Shown: piece after piece, positions 22,833 through 30,711 of the stretch
Layout: the number at the start of each line of letters is the position of its first letter
Numbering within the stretch: the stretch's first letter is position 1
Assembly: GCF_029868325.1 (NCBI RefSeq)
Contig: NZ_JARWNW010000130.1
Coordinates: forward strand, 1 to 39,138
Source of the DNA: Nocardia carnea
Lineage (GTDB): Bacteria > Actinomycetota > Actinomycetes > Mycobacteriales > Mycobacteriaceae
DNA: 39,138 nt
Direction of reading: 5' to 3'
Position numbers and translations under genes: made by a program
The notes under the pieces: generated by a model
Database searches by the model: none
Told to the model about the DNA's origin: nothing
What the model saw: the letters and a program-made list of their open reading frames with translations, nothing else

Positions 22833-23611
22833 CACCGGTCTCCTGTACGAGCCGGGCGACCGCCGAGGAATTCGTCGAACGTGATGCGCCCGACCGCGCG
22901 GTCCGGGGTGAGATGGTTGCCTGCACGGTAGTCGCGGAATACCTTGCCCGGCAATCGGACCGGACATACCAGGCGTCGACGCCCGATCGCCCGGTAGTAG
23001 GTGCGGGCCAGTTCGGCCAGGTCACGTACCTGCGGTCCGCCCAGATCCGGTGCCCGATGGACGGCCGGACCGGCGACGAGCGTAACGAGCCGGTCCGCCA
23101 CCTCGGCCACGTCGATCGGCTGCACACTCATCCCGGCCGGCACGATCGTGACCGGCGATAAGCGCTGCGCATCGCAGATCGCCGTGACCAGGTCGTGGAA
23201 CTGTGTCGTGCGCAGAATCGTCCACGGCAGGCCCGACTCTTCGACCAGGTGTTCGCATGCGAGCTTGGCCCGGTAGTAGCCGAACTCGACATTTTCGATC
23301 CCGACGATGGAGACATACACCAGGTGCGGGACGCCGGCTGCCCGCGCGGCCTCGATCAGATTGCCAGTGGCGGCCACGTCGCCTTTCCCGTTGGTCGTCG
23401 CCAAATGCACGATCGTGTCGACACCGGCGACCGCATCGGCCGGTCCGCCGCGCGTGCGCAGATCACCGGTCACCCACTCCTGCGCTGCCGGTTCCCGGGT
23501 CTCCCGGGTGAGCACCCGCACCCGGTGCCCGGCATCGAGCAGCCGTGGTACCAGCGCGCGACCCAACCGTCCGGTACCCCCAGTGACCAGCACTGTCTTC
23601 GATTCCGCCAT
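22832..23611 (-). CDS. NmrA-like NAD(P)-binding atypical SDR
   Basis: A 259-residue protein: VLVTGGTGRLGRALVPRLL (7-25), RVRVLTRE, VDTIVHLATTNGKGD, VPHLVYVSIVGIENVEFGYY, RAKLACEHLVEESGLPWTIL and RTTQFHDLV. This is the NmrA/atypical-SDR pattern; members either reduce small substrates or act as redox-sensing NAD(P) binders. CGGAGG precedes the ATG. It lies 43 nt after the ECF41 sigma gene and overlaps the membrane-protein gene. Epimerase or oxidoreductase genes are classic neighbours and targets of ECF41 sigma factors. Confidence 0.92.
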   Translation of the reverse strand: MAESKTVLVTGGTGRLGRALVPRLLDAGHRVRVLTRETREPAAQEWVTGDLRTRGGPADAVAGVDTIVHLATTNGKGDVAATGNLIEAARAAGVPHLVYVSIVGIENVEFGYYRAKLACEHLVEESGLPWTILRTTQFHDLVTAICDAQRLSPVTIVPAGMSVQPIDVAEVADRLVTLVAGPAVHRAPDLGGPQVRDLAELARTYYRAIGRRRLVCPVRLPGKVFRDYRAGNHLTPDRAVGRITFDEFLGGRPARTGDR

Positions 23612-23654
23612 AACTCCTCCGTGGTCGGCGAGATTTTCTTCTCGACATACACCA

Positions 23655-24590
23655 CTAGGAACCGGACAGCCCTTCGGAATGTGACAGCCCGTCCAATTGC
23701 CGGGCGGCGAACCGGAGCTTGTCCGGGTTGACGATGATCCGGATATCGGTGAGGCGGCCGTCGGCGATCTCCGGAACGAATACCCCGATCAGTGTCGCGG
23801 AGAACCGGGCAATACCGGCCGGTGCACCGTTCACCTCATGAATGGACACGGTCAGACCGGCACCGAAGCGGACGGTGATCGATGCCAGGTATCGCGCGAC
23901 CTTCTCCGCACCGCGAACCGGGCGCCGCGCCACTCCCGGGGCGCCGTTACCGTCCGCGACGGATATCGCATCCTCGGCCAGCATCAGCTCCAAGGCGGCC
24001 AGGTCACCGCCCTGCGCGGCGTCGAGGAAGCGCTCGACCAGCTCCCGATGTCCACGCATATCGCCGGCGCCGGGGCGTTGCCCGGTGCCGGCGAGCCGGT
24101 TGCGCGCCCGATGATGCAATTGCCGGCAGTTCGAGTCCGACAGCTCGAGCACCGCAGCCACCTCACTGTGGCTGTACCCGAACGCTTCGCGAAGCACGAA
24201 TACCGCACGCTCGGCCGGGGTGAGCCGCTCGGCGAGCAGCAGAAACCCCAGCGACACGGTGTCGCGCTGCTCGGCGGTCTCCAGCGGATCGAGTACACCG
24301 TCACCGGTCAGCACCGGCTCCGGCAGCCAGGGACCGATATAGGTCTCCCGCCGATACCGGGCCGACCCCAGCAGGTTCAGGCAGAGATTCGTCGCCACCT
24401 TCACGAGCCACGCATCCGGCTTCGCGACCGCGCCCGGCTCGATGCGCTGCCAGCGCAGGAAGGTGTCCTGCACGATATCTTCCGCGTCCGCGGCAGACCC
24501 GAGCATCCGATACGCCAACCCGAACAACCGCCCGCGTTGCCGCTCGAAGTCGTCGACAGTCCCCTGCGCCACCACCTCAGTCTTCCGCAC
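23655..24590 (-). CDS. ECF41-family RNA polymerase sigma factor (SigJ-like) with SnoaL-like domain
   Basis: A 311-residue protein. Sigma region 2 (about 12-80: FERQRGRLFGLAYRMLGSA, AEDIVQDTFLRW), the ECF41 linker motif WLPEP (88-92), sigma region 4 (about 115-170: LTPAERAVFVLREAFGYSHSEVA) and a C-terminal SnoaL/NTF2-like domain (about 185-311) ending with the ECF41 motif NPDKL (288-292). The DGGGK motif of the family reads DGNGA, a divergence in the regulatory domain. ECF41 factors have no anti-sigma partner; the C-terminal extension controls activity. The start is GTG 24590; a nearby GTG a few codons in is possible. Confidence 0.93.
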   Translation of the reverse strand: MRKTEVVAQGTVDDFERQRGRLFGLAYRMLGSAADAEDIVQDTFLRWQRIEPGAVAKPDAWLVKVATNLCLNLLGSARYRRETYIGPWLPEPVLTGDGVLDPLETAEQRDTVSLGFLLLAERLTPAERAVFVLREAFGYSHSEVAAVLELSDSNCRQLHHRARNRLAGTGQRPGAGDMRGHRELVERFLDAAQGGDLAALELMLAEDAISVADGNGAPGVARRPVRGAEKVARYLASITVRFGAGLTVSIHEVNGAPAGIARFSATLIGVFVPEIADGRLTDIRIIVNPDKLRFAARQLDGLSHSEGLSGS

Positions 24591-24826
24591 CGCACATCCA
24601 GCGATGGACCGAGGTGGCCCGGCCCCGCCGAGTCACCGCACGCCGCGGCTCCGAGCGCCGCGCCGGTCCGGTGCAGTCGGCCACCGCTGCTCGAGCCTTG
24701 CCTTCCCCAGGCCGAAGGCATTCCGCGTCCGCGGCGGCCGGGTCCGGATCCTGCGCCGGCAGCGCGGTTGGACTACGAAATGAGCTGATATGTCGAGAAA
24801 GACATCGGAAAGGCCATACAGGACTT

Positions 24827-26086
24827 TTATGCCCGGCCGAAGGCGAGTGCGACGTTGTGCCCACCGAACCCGAACGAATTGTTGATCGCGTAGTCGATTC
24901 GACCGCGGCGGGGGGCGCCGGTGACGATATCGAGGTCGATCGCGGGGTCCTGGTGGTCCAGGTTCAGGGTCGGTGGGATGACCTCGTCGCGGAGGGTGAG
25001 AACCGTCAGTACCGATTCCAGTGCGCCGGCGGCTCCGATCGAATGGCCCAGCGCCGATTTCGGTGCGTACACCGCGGGATGGCTGCCGATGGCCTGATTG
25101 ATCGCGGACGCTTCGGCGGTATCGCCGATCGGGGTCGCGGTGGCGTGCGCGTTGACATGGGTGATGTCTTGTTCGGTCAGGCCCGCGGTCTGTATCGCAC
25201 GGGTGATCGCACGCGCCGCGCCGGCGCCCTGGGGGTCGGGTGCGACGAGATGGAAACCGTCGGAGGTGATTCCGGCACCGAGCAACCGGGCGAGGACGGT
25301 GGCGCCGCGGGCTCGGGCGTGTTCCTCGGTTTCGAGGATCAGCAGGGCGCCGGCTTCACCGAAGACGAAACCGTCGCGGTCTGCGTCGAAGGGACGGGAG
25401 GCCCGTTCCGGGTCGTCGTTGCGGGTACTCATCGCCCGCATCATCGTGAACGCCGCGATCGGCACGGGATCGATATAGCCTTCGACACCGCCGGCGACCA
25501 CCATATCGGCGTCGCCCATCACGATCATCTGCCAGGCCCGTGCGATCGCTTCGGAACCGGACGAGCACGCCGATACCGGGGTCACCACACCGGCGCGGGC
25601 CTGGAGTTCGAGGCCGACCACAGCGGCCGGGCCGTTGGGCATCATCATCTGGACCGCCAGTGGCGAAACCCGCCGGTACCCGCCGCTTTCGAGCGTGTCA
25701 TGCGATTCCACGACGGCATCGCCACCGCCTTGACCGGTGCCGATCGCCACCGCGAGCCGCTCCCGGTCGACCTCCGGGCTACCCGCATTGCGCCAGATTT
25801 CCCGCCCGAGCACTGTGGCCAGGCGTTCCACATAGGCCAGACGCCGCAACTCCACCCGGGTCAGTTGTGTTTCCGGGCGGACCTTCAACGGCCCGCCGAT
25901 CTGCACGGGGAGGTCGTGCTCCCGGACCCAGCTTTCCTCCAGGCGTCCGATGCCGGACGCACCCTCCAGTAGGCCGGTCCAGGTCGCGTCGATATCTCCG
26001 GCGAGAGAGGTCGAGGCCGCCACCGCGGTGACGACGATATCGGGGAACCTCCCGTCGACCGCGAACGGATTACGAACCTGCACCAT
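24827..26086 (-). CDS. KasA/KasB-type beta-ketoacyl-ACP synthase
   Basis: A 419-residue FabF-type condensing enzyme collinear with M. tuberculosis KasA: catalytic C174 in [10 protein letters not shown]314 in [11 protein letters not shown]348 in GHSIGAAG, the signatures [20 protein letters not shown] and [10 protein letters not shown]. It elongates acyl chains on ACP by decarboxylative condensation with malonyl-ACP in fatty or mycolic acid synthesis. The usual NAHGTAT reads NAHATAT. It is not in a fabD-acpM-kasA-kasB cluster; neighbours on both sides are unrelated regulators, so it is probably an extra KAS copy. GGGAGG lies 3-8 nt before ATG 26086. Confidence 0.93.
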   Translation of the reverse strand: MVQVRNPFAVDGRFPDIVVTAVAASTSLAGDIDATWTGLLEGASGIGRLEESWVREHDLPVQIGGPLKVRPETQLTRVELRRLAYVERLATVLGREIWRNAGSPEVDRERLAVAIGTGQGGGDAVVESHDTLESGGYRRVSPLAVQMMMPNGPAAVVGLELQARAGVVTPVSACSSGSEAIARAWQMIVMGDADMVVAGGVEGYIDPVPIAAFTMMRAMSTRNDDPERASRPFDADRDGFVFGEAGALLILETEEHARARGATVLARLLGAGITSDGFHLVAPDPQGAGAARAITRAIQTAGLTEQDITHVNAHATATPIGDTAEASAINQAIGSHPAVYAPKSALGHSIGAAGALESVLTVLTLRDEVIPPTLNLDHQDPAIDLDIVTGAPRRGRIDYAINNSFGFGGHNVALAFGRA

Positions 26087-26208
26087 GCGCCTCCCTGCTC
26101 GGCCGGTAATCGGCTGTCAACCCTCTGGTTGTCCCCTCGACTACGTGAGCATTCCATCGAAACCCCCGGAGCGGACGAGAATCTCCAGATGCGCTGTGGG
26201 TTTCCGGG

Positions 26209-27024
26209 CTACTGCCAGGTTGCGGAATCGGGGTCGATGCCGTGGGTGCGGGCGGCGGCGTCGACGATGCGGCGGAACCAGGTGGCGAGGCCGGCGCGAA
26301 TCCCGTTGTAGTGGGCGGCGAAACCCGGATCGTCTTCGTACAGGCGGCCCAGGCAGACCTGCCTCTGCCTGCTGAGGGGAAAGTACGCGGAACTGAACAC
26401 TTCGCGGTGCCGCTCGACGAGCTGATTCGCTTCCGGACTACCCGGGGCGATACCGGCGTCCATCGCGTCGGCGAGCGCGCGGTCGAGGGCGGTGATGCTG
26501 TCGGCGACGGCCTGCCATTGTTCGGGATTCCGGGCCGCCGAGCGTTCGGCGTACTGCTGCCATTGCGCGGTATGGCCGTAGCGTTCCCGGGCGCGGGCCG
26601 GCCAGTCCGGGTTCCATCGGGGCCCGAAGACCTCGGCCTGCTGGTCGGCGGTGAGGAGTGGGCCGCGTTCGTGGGCTTCGATCATCCGGTCGAGGCCGGC
26701 GCCGAGCCGCTGGAGGCGGTCGATACGTTCTGCGATCTGGGCGCGCTGGGCACGCAACTCTTCGGCCACATCGGCGTCCGGGTCGTCCATGATGCCCTGG
26801 ATCCGGTCCAAGCCGAGACCGAGTTCGCGGTAGACGACGATGCGGTGCAGGCGTTCGAGGTCGTGCGCCGTGTACAGCCGGTACCCGGCGGCCGTACGCA
26901 ACGAGGGCCGCGCCAGGCCGATCTCATCCCAGTGGTGCAGCGCGCGGACCGTCACACCCAGCCGTGTCGCGGCCTGACCGACGGTCAGACCGTCGGCGTG
27001 GGCGGTGCCGGTCATACCTGCCAT
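26209..27024 (-). CDS. MerR-family regulator with TipAS-type C-terminal domain
   Basis: A 271-residue protein. The N-terminal MerR domain (GLTVGQAATRLGVTVRALHH, then WDEIGLARPSLRTAAGYRLY) is followed by a dimerisation helix (about 85-125) and a TipAS domain (about 130-265: ERYGHTAQWQQYAERSA, EANQLVERHREVFSSAYF, GRLYEDDPGFAAHYNGIR). TipA of Streptomyces binds thiopeptides through this domain and activates its own promoter; other members bind unrelated hydrophobic molecules. The ATG at 27024 is 2 nt after the M56 stop, so it is the last gene of the BlaI-M56 operon; ATG 27015 is the alternative start. Confidence 0.88.
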   Translation of the reverse strand: MAGMTGTAHADGLTVGQAATRLGVTVRALHHWDEIGLARPSLRTAAGYRLYTAHDLERLHRIVVYRELGLGLDRIQGIMDDPDADVAEELRAQRAQIAERIDRLQRLGAGLDRMIEAHERGPLLTADQQAEVFGPRWNPDWPARARERYGHTAQWQQYAERSAARNPEQWQAVADSITALDRALADAMDAGIAPGSPEANQLVERHREVFSSAYFPLSRQRQVCLGRLYEDDPGFAAHYNGIRAGLATWFRRIVDAAARTHGIDPDSATWQ

Positions 27025-27026
27025 TC

Positions 27027-28025
27027 TCAGAACCCCGTGGCACACCCGGACAGCAGGACATACAGATAGGGCCCATGGACGGCCACCACCACCACGGCGA
27101 AAACAAGAAGCTGTATGCCCAGCGTCGACGCCGGGAACACCGCCGAACGGGCTCGGGTAGGCGATACCAGATGGCCGATCCGGTCGGGTCCCGCGGCATG
27201 GAGCAGTAGACCCGCAAGCGGTGTACCCGGAGCGGCGGTGAGGTGGCTTCCGGGCGTACCGAGTTTGAGCAGGGCGCTCGCCAAGGCCGGCGTGCCCGCG
27301 TGATCGCGGGCCGCGTTGTCCGCCGCGATCTCGAGATAATGCGGGATCGCGTCGGCGATGGCCGATACCAACGGCACCCAGCGCAACGGCCAGGTGAGCG
27401 CACCGAGCAGCGTCAGGATCATATGGTGGTGCTGGCGCAGGTGTGCGCTTTCGTGCTCGAGGACCGCCGCGAGCTCATCGGACTCCAGCGAGGCATACAG
27501 TCCGTCGGAGACGACGATCCCGCCGTACCGGCGCGGCAGGGAGAACGCCACCGGTCGTGGATCGTCGATCACCAGGACGCGATGCCCGCCGATGCGCGCC
27601 GTGCGGGCCCGGTCCGCGAGCGCCTGCGCGGCCGACCGGGTGGCGCGGTGGCGGCGCAGCCAGCGAGGTATCCCCAGCCCCAGCAGGGCGGCCAGCGCGA
27701 ACGCCGGTAGCAGCAGAAGCATCACGACCGGAATCGCCGTATCCACGGTGGTCGGGGCAAACGGGCTGGCGGCATCCAGGCACTGCCGGCACGCTTCGGC
27801 GAACGGCGCGGGAAGCACGCTCGGACCGGTGACCATCCACGCCGCCATCAGGCTCAGTGACGCCACAGCGAGGGCCCACAGCAGCAGACTGCCGGTGAGG
27901 AGGAGCACGGCTGCCCGGGGTACCCGCGTCAGCGCCGGTGCGGCGGCACGGACAAGCGCGGGCCCGCCCACCGAGGACGCGGCCAGTACGAGCGCCAGAA
28001 CGGCCGGGACGACCAGTACGCTCAT
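27027..28025 (-). CDS. M56 (BlaR1/MecR1-like) membrane metalloprotease without sensor domain
   Basis: A 332-residue protein with four main membrane spans (about 3-25, 38-64, 96-120 and a C-terminal one near 305-328) and a cytoplasmic zinc protease: HESAH (191-195) preceded by DELAAVLE, and HYLEIAADNAARDHAG with the third-ligand glutamate. BlaR1-type proteases cleave their BlaI repressor when an outer sensor is triggered. This one lacks the C-terminal penicillin-binding domain of BlaR1. Between spans 2 and 3 the predicted outer loop holds CRQC (C79, C82), a CxxC that could be redox-active. It overlaps blaI by 4 nt (ATGA). Confidence 0.92.
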   Translation of the reverse strand: MSVLVVPAVLALVLAASSVGGPALVRAAAPALTRVPRAAVLLLTGSLLLWALAVASLSLMAAWMVTGPSVLPAPFAEACRQCLDAASPFAPTTVDTAIPVVMLLLLPAFALAALLGLGIPRWLRRHRATRSAAQALADRARTARIGGHRVLVIDDPRPVAFSLPRRYGGIVVSDGLYASLESDELAAVLEHESAHLRQHHHMILTLLGALTWPLRWVPLVSAIADAIPHYLEIAADNAARDHAGTPALASALLKLGTPGSHLTAAPGTPLAGLLLHAAGPDRIGHLVSPTRARSAVFPASTLGIQLLVFAVVVVAVHGPYLYVLLSGCATGF

Positions 28026-28411
28026 CCGCTGCGGCCGCTCTTGTCGAGGTAGTCGCGGAGCAGCTGCAGGTCACGCTGATCGATATCGTCGATGAAATGC
28101 AGGATCGACGCCATCGGGTCGTTGCTGGTGGACAGCGCCTGTTTCATGAGCTGGGCGGCGTGCTTTTCCCTGGTGTGGCGCGGCGCGTAACGCACGGACC
28201 GGCCTTCCCGTTCGGGGGTGACGAGTTGTTTGCGTTCGAGGTTGGTGAGCACGGTGGCGATGGTGGTGTAGGCGAGGTCGCCGCCGAGCCGGGTGATCAC
28301 CTGCCGGATCGTGGCGGCTCCGTGATCCCACAGCACGTCCATCACCTGTTGTTCGAGGGCCCCCAGCCGCACCGGCTCGGACTGCTGATCGCGCTTCTTC
28401 CCGGACACCAT
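28022..28411 (-). CDS. BlaI/MecI-family winged-helix repressor
   Basis: A 129-residue protein: RLGALEQQVMDVLWDHGAAT, then IRQVITRLGGDLAYTTIATVLTNLERKQL, the standard BlaI helix-turn-helix (about 15-65), and a helical dimerisation tail (HAAQLMKQAL, DDIDQRDLQLLRDYL). It should bind palindromic sites as a dimer and be inactivated by proteolysis by the M56 partner. Its C-terminal ATGA overlaps the M56 gene. Two full and two half sites upstream of the operon are the likely targets. GGGAGG on the minus strand precedes ATG 28411; GTG 28408 is also possible. Confidence 0.94.
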   Translation of the reverse strand: MVSGKKRDQQSEPVRLGALEQQVMDVLWDHGAATIRQVITRLGGDLAYTTIATVLTNLERKQLVTPEREGRSVRYAPRHTREKHAAQLMKQALSTSNDPMASILHFIDDIDQRDLQLLRDYLDKSGRSG

Positions 28412-28418
28412 GACCTCC

Positions 28419-28964
28419 CTACCGTACTGCAGGCACCGGGCATACGACCTGGCCCTGGAGTCGCCGCACGACGGCGACCGCGGACAGCACGAGCGCGGTC
28501 GCGGCCAGAACCGGCTGGGCGGGTGCGAACCAGGTGAGGGCCCCGGTGTAGCCGAGGGCGAGTAGCGCGATCTTGTTGCAGACCGGGCAGCCGACCGCGA
28601 ACCAGGCCAGCACCGCGGCGAATCCGCCGAGCCGGGCACTGCGCCGGTCCGAACCGTCGCCGGCTTCCGCCGGTTCGCCGGACCGGGGAGTCGCTGCGGC
28701 GCCCGGGCGCACATAGGTGGCGAACAAGATCCCGGTGAGAGCGGACGTGACGATCCACACCGGGTAGTTCCACGGCTCGGGCGGTATCTCCCGCCCGAAG
28801 ACCGGGTTCGGGATCAGAACGGTGACGAGACCGACCACCACACCGACCACCACGGCCGCCGTCGCGGCCAGGCCCAGCTGCCGGGGACTCCACGCAGACA
28901 ATGCCTGCGCCGCGAGACCCAGCGACGTTTTCCGGCGACTCACCCACTGTTCGATCCGACTCAC
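28419..28964 (-). CDS. Membrane protein with CPVC motif
   Basis: A 181-residue protein with three to four spans: about 32-52 (LGLAATAAVVVGVVVGLVTV), 68-85, 112-140 and 148-165. The third span contains GCPVCNK, with C126 and C129 in a CxxC. CxxC pairs in or at the membrane are typical of thiol-disulfide exchange proteins. The gene precedes blaI by 7 nt and is divergent from a DsbA-like/CcdA-like pair, consistent with a redox role. No named family is recognised with confidence. GTG 28964 lies 6 nt after a CATAGT box on the minus strand (leaderless). Confidence 0.85.
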   Translation of the reverse strand: MSRIEQWVSRRKTSLGLAAQALSAWSPRQLGLAATAAVVVGVVVGLVTVLIPNPVFGREIPPEPWNYPVWIVTSALTGILFATYVRPGAAATPRSGEPAEAGDGSDRRSARLGGFAAVLAWFAVGCPVCNKIALLALGYTGALTWFAPAQPVLAATALVLSAVAVVRRLQGQVVCPVPAVR

Positions 28965-29022
28965 AGTTTTACTATGCCGGATAGTCGACTATCTTGCATA
29001 GTCGACTATCCGAGATAGTCGA
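28964..29022. promoter_or_regulatory. Four-site, 17-bp-register operator array (probable BlaI sites) over divergent promoters
   Basis: Perfect palindromes ATAGTCGACTAT start at 28981 and 28998; a left half-site ATAGTCGA starts at 29015 and a right half-site ACTAT (28971-28975) falls where a further full site beginning at 28964 would end. All four are in exact 17-bp register. The minus-strand -10 CATAGT (28976-28971) and plus-strand TACTAT (28970-28975) or GACTAT hexamers lie within the array, so occupancy would silence both operons. Assignment to BlaI is by position and by its known preference for short TA-rich inverted repeats. Confidence 0.75.
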
Positions 29023-29088
29023 GGTGCCCACCACCCGACAACCAGATGCCGGGGTAGCGCGCCGGGCGGCAGCGCCCTCCCGACCAGT

Positions 29089-29094
29089 AAGGAG
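29089..29094 (+). promoter_or_regulatory. Shine-Dalgarno AAGGAG positioned for an ATT start codon
   Basis: AAGGAG (29089-29094) is followed after 7 nt by ATT (29102), in frame with the DsbA-like protein. No ATG, GTG or TTG lies at suitable distance. See the DsbA entry and finding. Confidence 0.45.
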
Positions 29095-29101
29095 CACGAC
29101 G

Positions 29102-29812
29102 ATTTCCTCGCAGGACACTCCCACTCGCTCGCTTCCATGGAAGGCCATTGCGCTCGGCGCGATAGCCGTCGCACTGCTGTCCATCGGCGCCGCGATCAGC
29201 ATGAGCACCGGCAACGATCGATCCCCGGCCGCGTCACCGGCCACCGAAGGAAACAGCGCCCTGCTGGACCTGGCGCGCCGCGACGACAACGACCCGTTCG
29301 CCATCGGCGCCGTCGACGCCCCGGTCGTCGTCATCGAATACGCCGATTTCACGTGCCCCTACTGCAGCGCCTTCGCGGTCAACACCCTCCCGGCGCTCCT
29401 CGAGGAGTACGTCGAGGCCGGTCACGTTCGAATCGAATGGCGCGATACCCCCATCCTCACCGACCACTCCGTCGAAACGGCGATCGCCGGACGAGCAGCG
29501 GCGGAACAGGACCTGTTCTGGGAATTCTCCCGAGAGATGTTCGCGCACACCTATTCCGGATCCAAGGACTACCAGCGCGAAACCCTGATCGGCATCGCAG
29601 ACAAGGTCGAGGGTCTCGATACCGCGGCGTTCACCGCCGCATTGGACGATCCCGCACTGGCGGCGGCCGTGGACCAGGAGGCCGGCGAGTCCCGGAATCT
29701 CGGGGTATCGGGGACACCCACCTTCGTCGTAGGCGACCGGATACTCCAAGGCGCGCAGCCCGTCGACGCTTTCCGGCAGGTCATCGACGCACAACTCGAG
29801 GAAGTGGACTGA
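29102..29812 (+). CDS. Membrane-anchored DsbA-like thiol-disulfide oxidoreductase
   Basis: About 236 residues if it starts at ATT 29102: a short polar N-terminus, one membrane anchor (about 13-34), a linker and a thioredoxin-fold DsbA domain with active-site CPYC (85-88, in YADFTCPYC), helical insertion, and cis-proline loop GVSGTPTFVVG. It should oxidise or isomerise cysteines of exported proteins at the outer face of the membrane. The nearest canonical start is GTG 29024, which would add 26 residues of atypical codon use; the only good ribosome site precedes the ATT. Its TGA overlaps the ATG of the CcdA-like gene, and the shared array upstream links it to the BlaI operon. Confidence 0.88.
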   Translation: MSSQDTPTRSLPWKAIALGAIAVALLSIGAAISMSTGNDRSPAASPATEGNSALLDLARRDDNDPFAIGAVDAPVVVIEYADFTCPYCSAFAVNTLPALLEEYVEAGHVRIEWRDTPILTDHSVETAIAGRAAAEQDLFWEFSREMFAHTYSGSKDYQRETLIGIADKVEGLDTAAFTAALDDPALAAAVDQEAGESRNLGVSGTPTFVVGDRILQGAQPVDAFRQVIDAQLEEVD

Positions 29813-30639
29813 TGGATATCGGCTACGCCGGCGCCTTCCTCGGCGGCATACTCAGCCTCCTGTCGCCGTGTTCGGTCATGCTGCTGCCCGCGTTCTTCGC
29901 CTACGCGTTCTCCGACCCCGCCACGCTCGTCGCGCGCACCGGGGTCTTCTACCTCGGACTGGTCACCACCCTCGTACCGCTGGGCGTTTTCGCCGGCACC
30001 GTCGGGGCGTTCCTCAACGAGAACCGCAGCCTGCTGCTCACCCTCGTCGCCTGCGTGGTGATCCTGTTCGGTGTCATCCAGCTGGCGGGGATCCCGATTC
30101 CTGGTTTGTCTCGCACGTCCCGGCCGGGCGGCGACGCCGGCCGCGCCTGGACCGTCTACGTTCTCGGCACGGCATACGGGGTCGCGGGCGTCTGCACCGG
30201 CCCCATTCTCGGGTCCGTCCTGATGATCGCCGCGGTCGGCGCGAGCCCCGCCTACGGGGCCATCCTGCTCGCGGTCTACGCGGCCGGAATGGCTCTACCA
30301 CTACTGATACTCGCCCTCGTGTGGAAACGATGGTCGACCGGACTCCGCGCCGCGCTGACTCCACGGGAACTCACCGTCGGCCGCTGGACGAACAGCTGGC
30401 ACGCGATCATCTCCGGCCTGTTGTCCACCGCCCTCGGCGTGCTCCTGCTGTTCGTGGCCCGCGACCCGGAAGCCGGCGGCATCCTCTCCATCGCCGACCA
30501 GTACCGGATCGAGACGGGGGTGGCCGAACTCGGCGGGCAGGTGTCGAACATCTTCGTGCTGGTCCTGTGCCTGGGAATCGGCGCAGCGGCGTGGTGGCTC
30601 CGGCGTCGCGCACACCGCAGAAAGAATCTTCCTTCTTGA
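29812..30639 (+). CDS. CcdA/DsbD-like membrane thiol-electron transporter
   Basis: A 275-residue membrane protein of the CcdA/DsbD-beta type with six or so spans. The paired cysteines lie at the expected positions: LLSPCSVMLLP (C20, span 1) and GVCTGPILGSV (C128, span 4). CcdA proteins carry reducing equivalents from cytoplasmic thioredoxin across the membrane to extracytoplasmic thiol proteins, here presumably the DsbA-like protein encoded just upstream (TGATG overlap). The C-terminus is Arg-rich and cytoplasmic (RRRAHRRKN). Its stop codon lies inside the operator of the next gene. Confidence 0.92.
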   Translation: MDIGYAGAFLGGILSLLSPCSVMLLPAFFAYAFSDPATLVARTGVFYLGLVTTLVPLGVFAGTVGAFLNENRSLLLTLVACVVILFGVIQLAGIPIPGLSRTSRPGGDAGRAWTVYVLGTAYGVAGVCTGPILGSVLMIAAVGASPAYGAILLAVYAAGMALPLLILALVWKRWSTGLRAALTPRELTVGRWTNSWHAIISGLLSTALGVLLLFVARDPEAGGILSIADQYRIETGVAELGGQVSNIFVLVLCLGIGAAAWWLRRRAHRRKNLPS

Positions 30640-30663
30640 CAGTTACTGTCACCTAGGTAGAGA
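30636..30663 (+). promoter_or_regulatory. Promoter and operator of the TetR-KstD operon
   Basis: TTGACA (30636-30641) and TAGAGA (30658-30663) with a 16-bp spacer form a plausible sigma-70-type promoter. TGACAGT (30637-30643) and ACTGTCA (30645-30651) are a perfect inverted repeat covering the -35. GACAGTT recurs at 30673-30679 as a half-site. Confidence 0.55.
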
Positions 30664-30711
30664 CTTCCGTCAGACAGTTCCATCGGTGGACTGATCAACA
30701 GGAGGTATGCG

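Noticed and set aside
26209..28411. Classical beta-lactamase induction locus (bla)
   Set aside because: No beta-lactamase gene is adjacent and the M56 protein has no penicillin-binding domain. The serine beta-lactamase-like fragment at 38850 is more than 10 kb away.
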